Source of the DNA: CAYWNA01 sp964459305
GTDB taxonomy: Bacteria; Planctomycetota; Planctomycetia; Pirellulales; Pirellulaceae
Reading direction: 5' to 3'
Assembly: GCA_964459305.1 (NCBI GenBank)
Contig: CAYWNA010000015.1
Location: forward strand, 30,733 to 94,732
DNA length: 64,000 nt
In this document: piece after piece, positions 63,939 through 64,000 of the stretch
How the letters are laid out: each line of letters begins with the position of its first letter
Position numbering within the stretch: position 1 is the stretch's first letter
Notes under the pieces: generated by a model
The model's database searches: none
What the model saw: the letters and a program-made list of their open reading frames with translations, nothing else
Told to the model about the DNA's origin: nothing
Made by a program: the position numbers and the translations under genes

Positions 63939-64000
63939 CTAGTTGGACAGCGCCAAGTCTTGGGCGTTGATCTTAACATAAGGGCGTTTTTGGCGATACG
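63939..64000 (-). CDS. C-terminal fragment of a gene running off the window
   Basis: In one minus-strand frame the last 20 codons read YRQKRPYVKINAQDLALSN and stop at TAG 63941-63939, about 40 bases upstream of the PAC2 start. The spacing and composition fit the end of an upstream gene in the same operon, but 20 residues are too few to identify it. Confidence 0.4.
   Translation of the reverse strand, partial: YRQKRPYVKINAQDLALSN

Overview
The window looks like a chromosomal stretch of a Planctomycete, probably Pirellulales-like. This is an inference from gene content: many secreted PQQ-type propeller proteins, a sulfatase, a DUF1080 protein, a PhoPQ-related protein, an HzsA-like di-heme protein, SHD1 and FHA domains, and a Gly-Cys lipobox protein. 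Many palindromic dispersed repeats fit as well. No rRNA, tRNA, CRISPR array, phage or transposase gene was recognised.

Layout. 0.3-11.4 kb: an HzsA-like surface protein diverges from a small quinoprotein-like propeller. Next come a class V aminotransferase-fold protein, a receiver/FHA-GAF-histidine-kinase pair, a lipoprotein, a soluble histidine kinase and a small conserved protein. 11.6-20.3 kb: a large TPR protein, ExbB, ExbD, a membrane-anchored protein with a Pro/Glu linker and a terpene-cyclase-like alpha/alpha toroid, then a secreted alpha/alpha-barrel-like protein. 20.5-28.3 kb is mostly housekeeping: a lipoprotein, an RsuA-family pseudouridine synthase, PyrK, bS20, a TPR protein, bL31, RF1, PrmC, and a lone Cas6b-like protein.

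28.4-36.3 kb (all minus strand): PhoPQ-related hydrolase, DUF1080, sulfatase, a zinc-ribbon/TM/transglutaminase-like protein, and a thioredoxin-fold/SHD1 protein. The last has an in-frame TGA exactly at the first Cys of its CxxC motif. 36.5-53.7 kb (all minus strand): four giant paralogues, each an export signal followed by a methyltransferase-like Rossmann domain and two beta-propellers. They are interleaved with a C69 peptidase and headed by a small BamB-like propeller. 53.9-61.3 kb (plus strand): an SDR with a one-base C-terminal frameshift, a Tat-exported L-fucose-isomerase-like protein, a membrane protein, a periplasmic sugar-binding protein, a sodium:solute symporter and an exported rhamnose-mutarotase-like protein. 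These suggest uptake and processing of deoxy-sugars. 61.3-64 kb: a B12-binding radical SAM enzyme, a PAC2 protein and the tail of another gene.

The strongest leads are four. (1) The TGA in the UxxC position of the exported thioredoxin-like protein is a candidate selenoprotein, or else a fresh nonsense mutation. (2) The four-paralogue methyltransferase-like/quinoprotein array has three homologous linkers filled with different low-complexity repeat families in each copy, and one copy carries a palindromic repeat inserted in frame inside a propeller. (3) An orphan Cas6b-like protein lies in a window without CRISPR. (4) ExbB/ExbD are coupled to a TonB-like anchor whose C-terminus is an alpha/alpha toroid.
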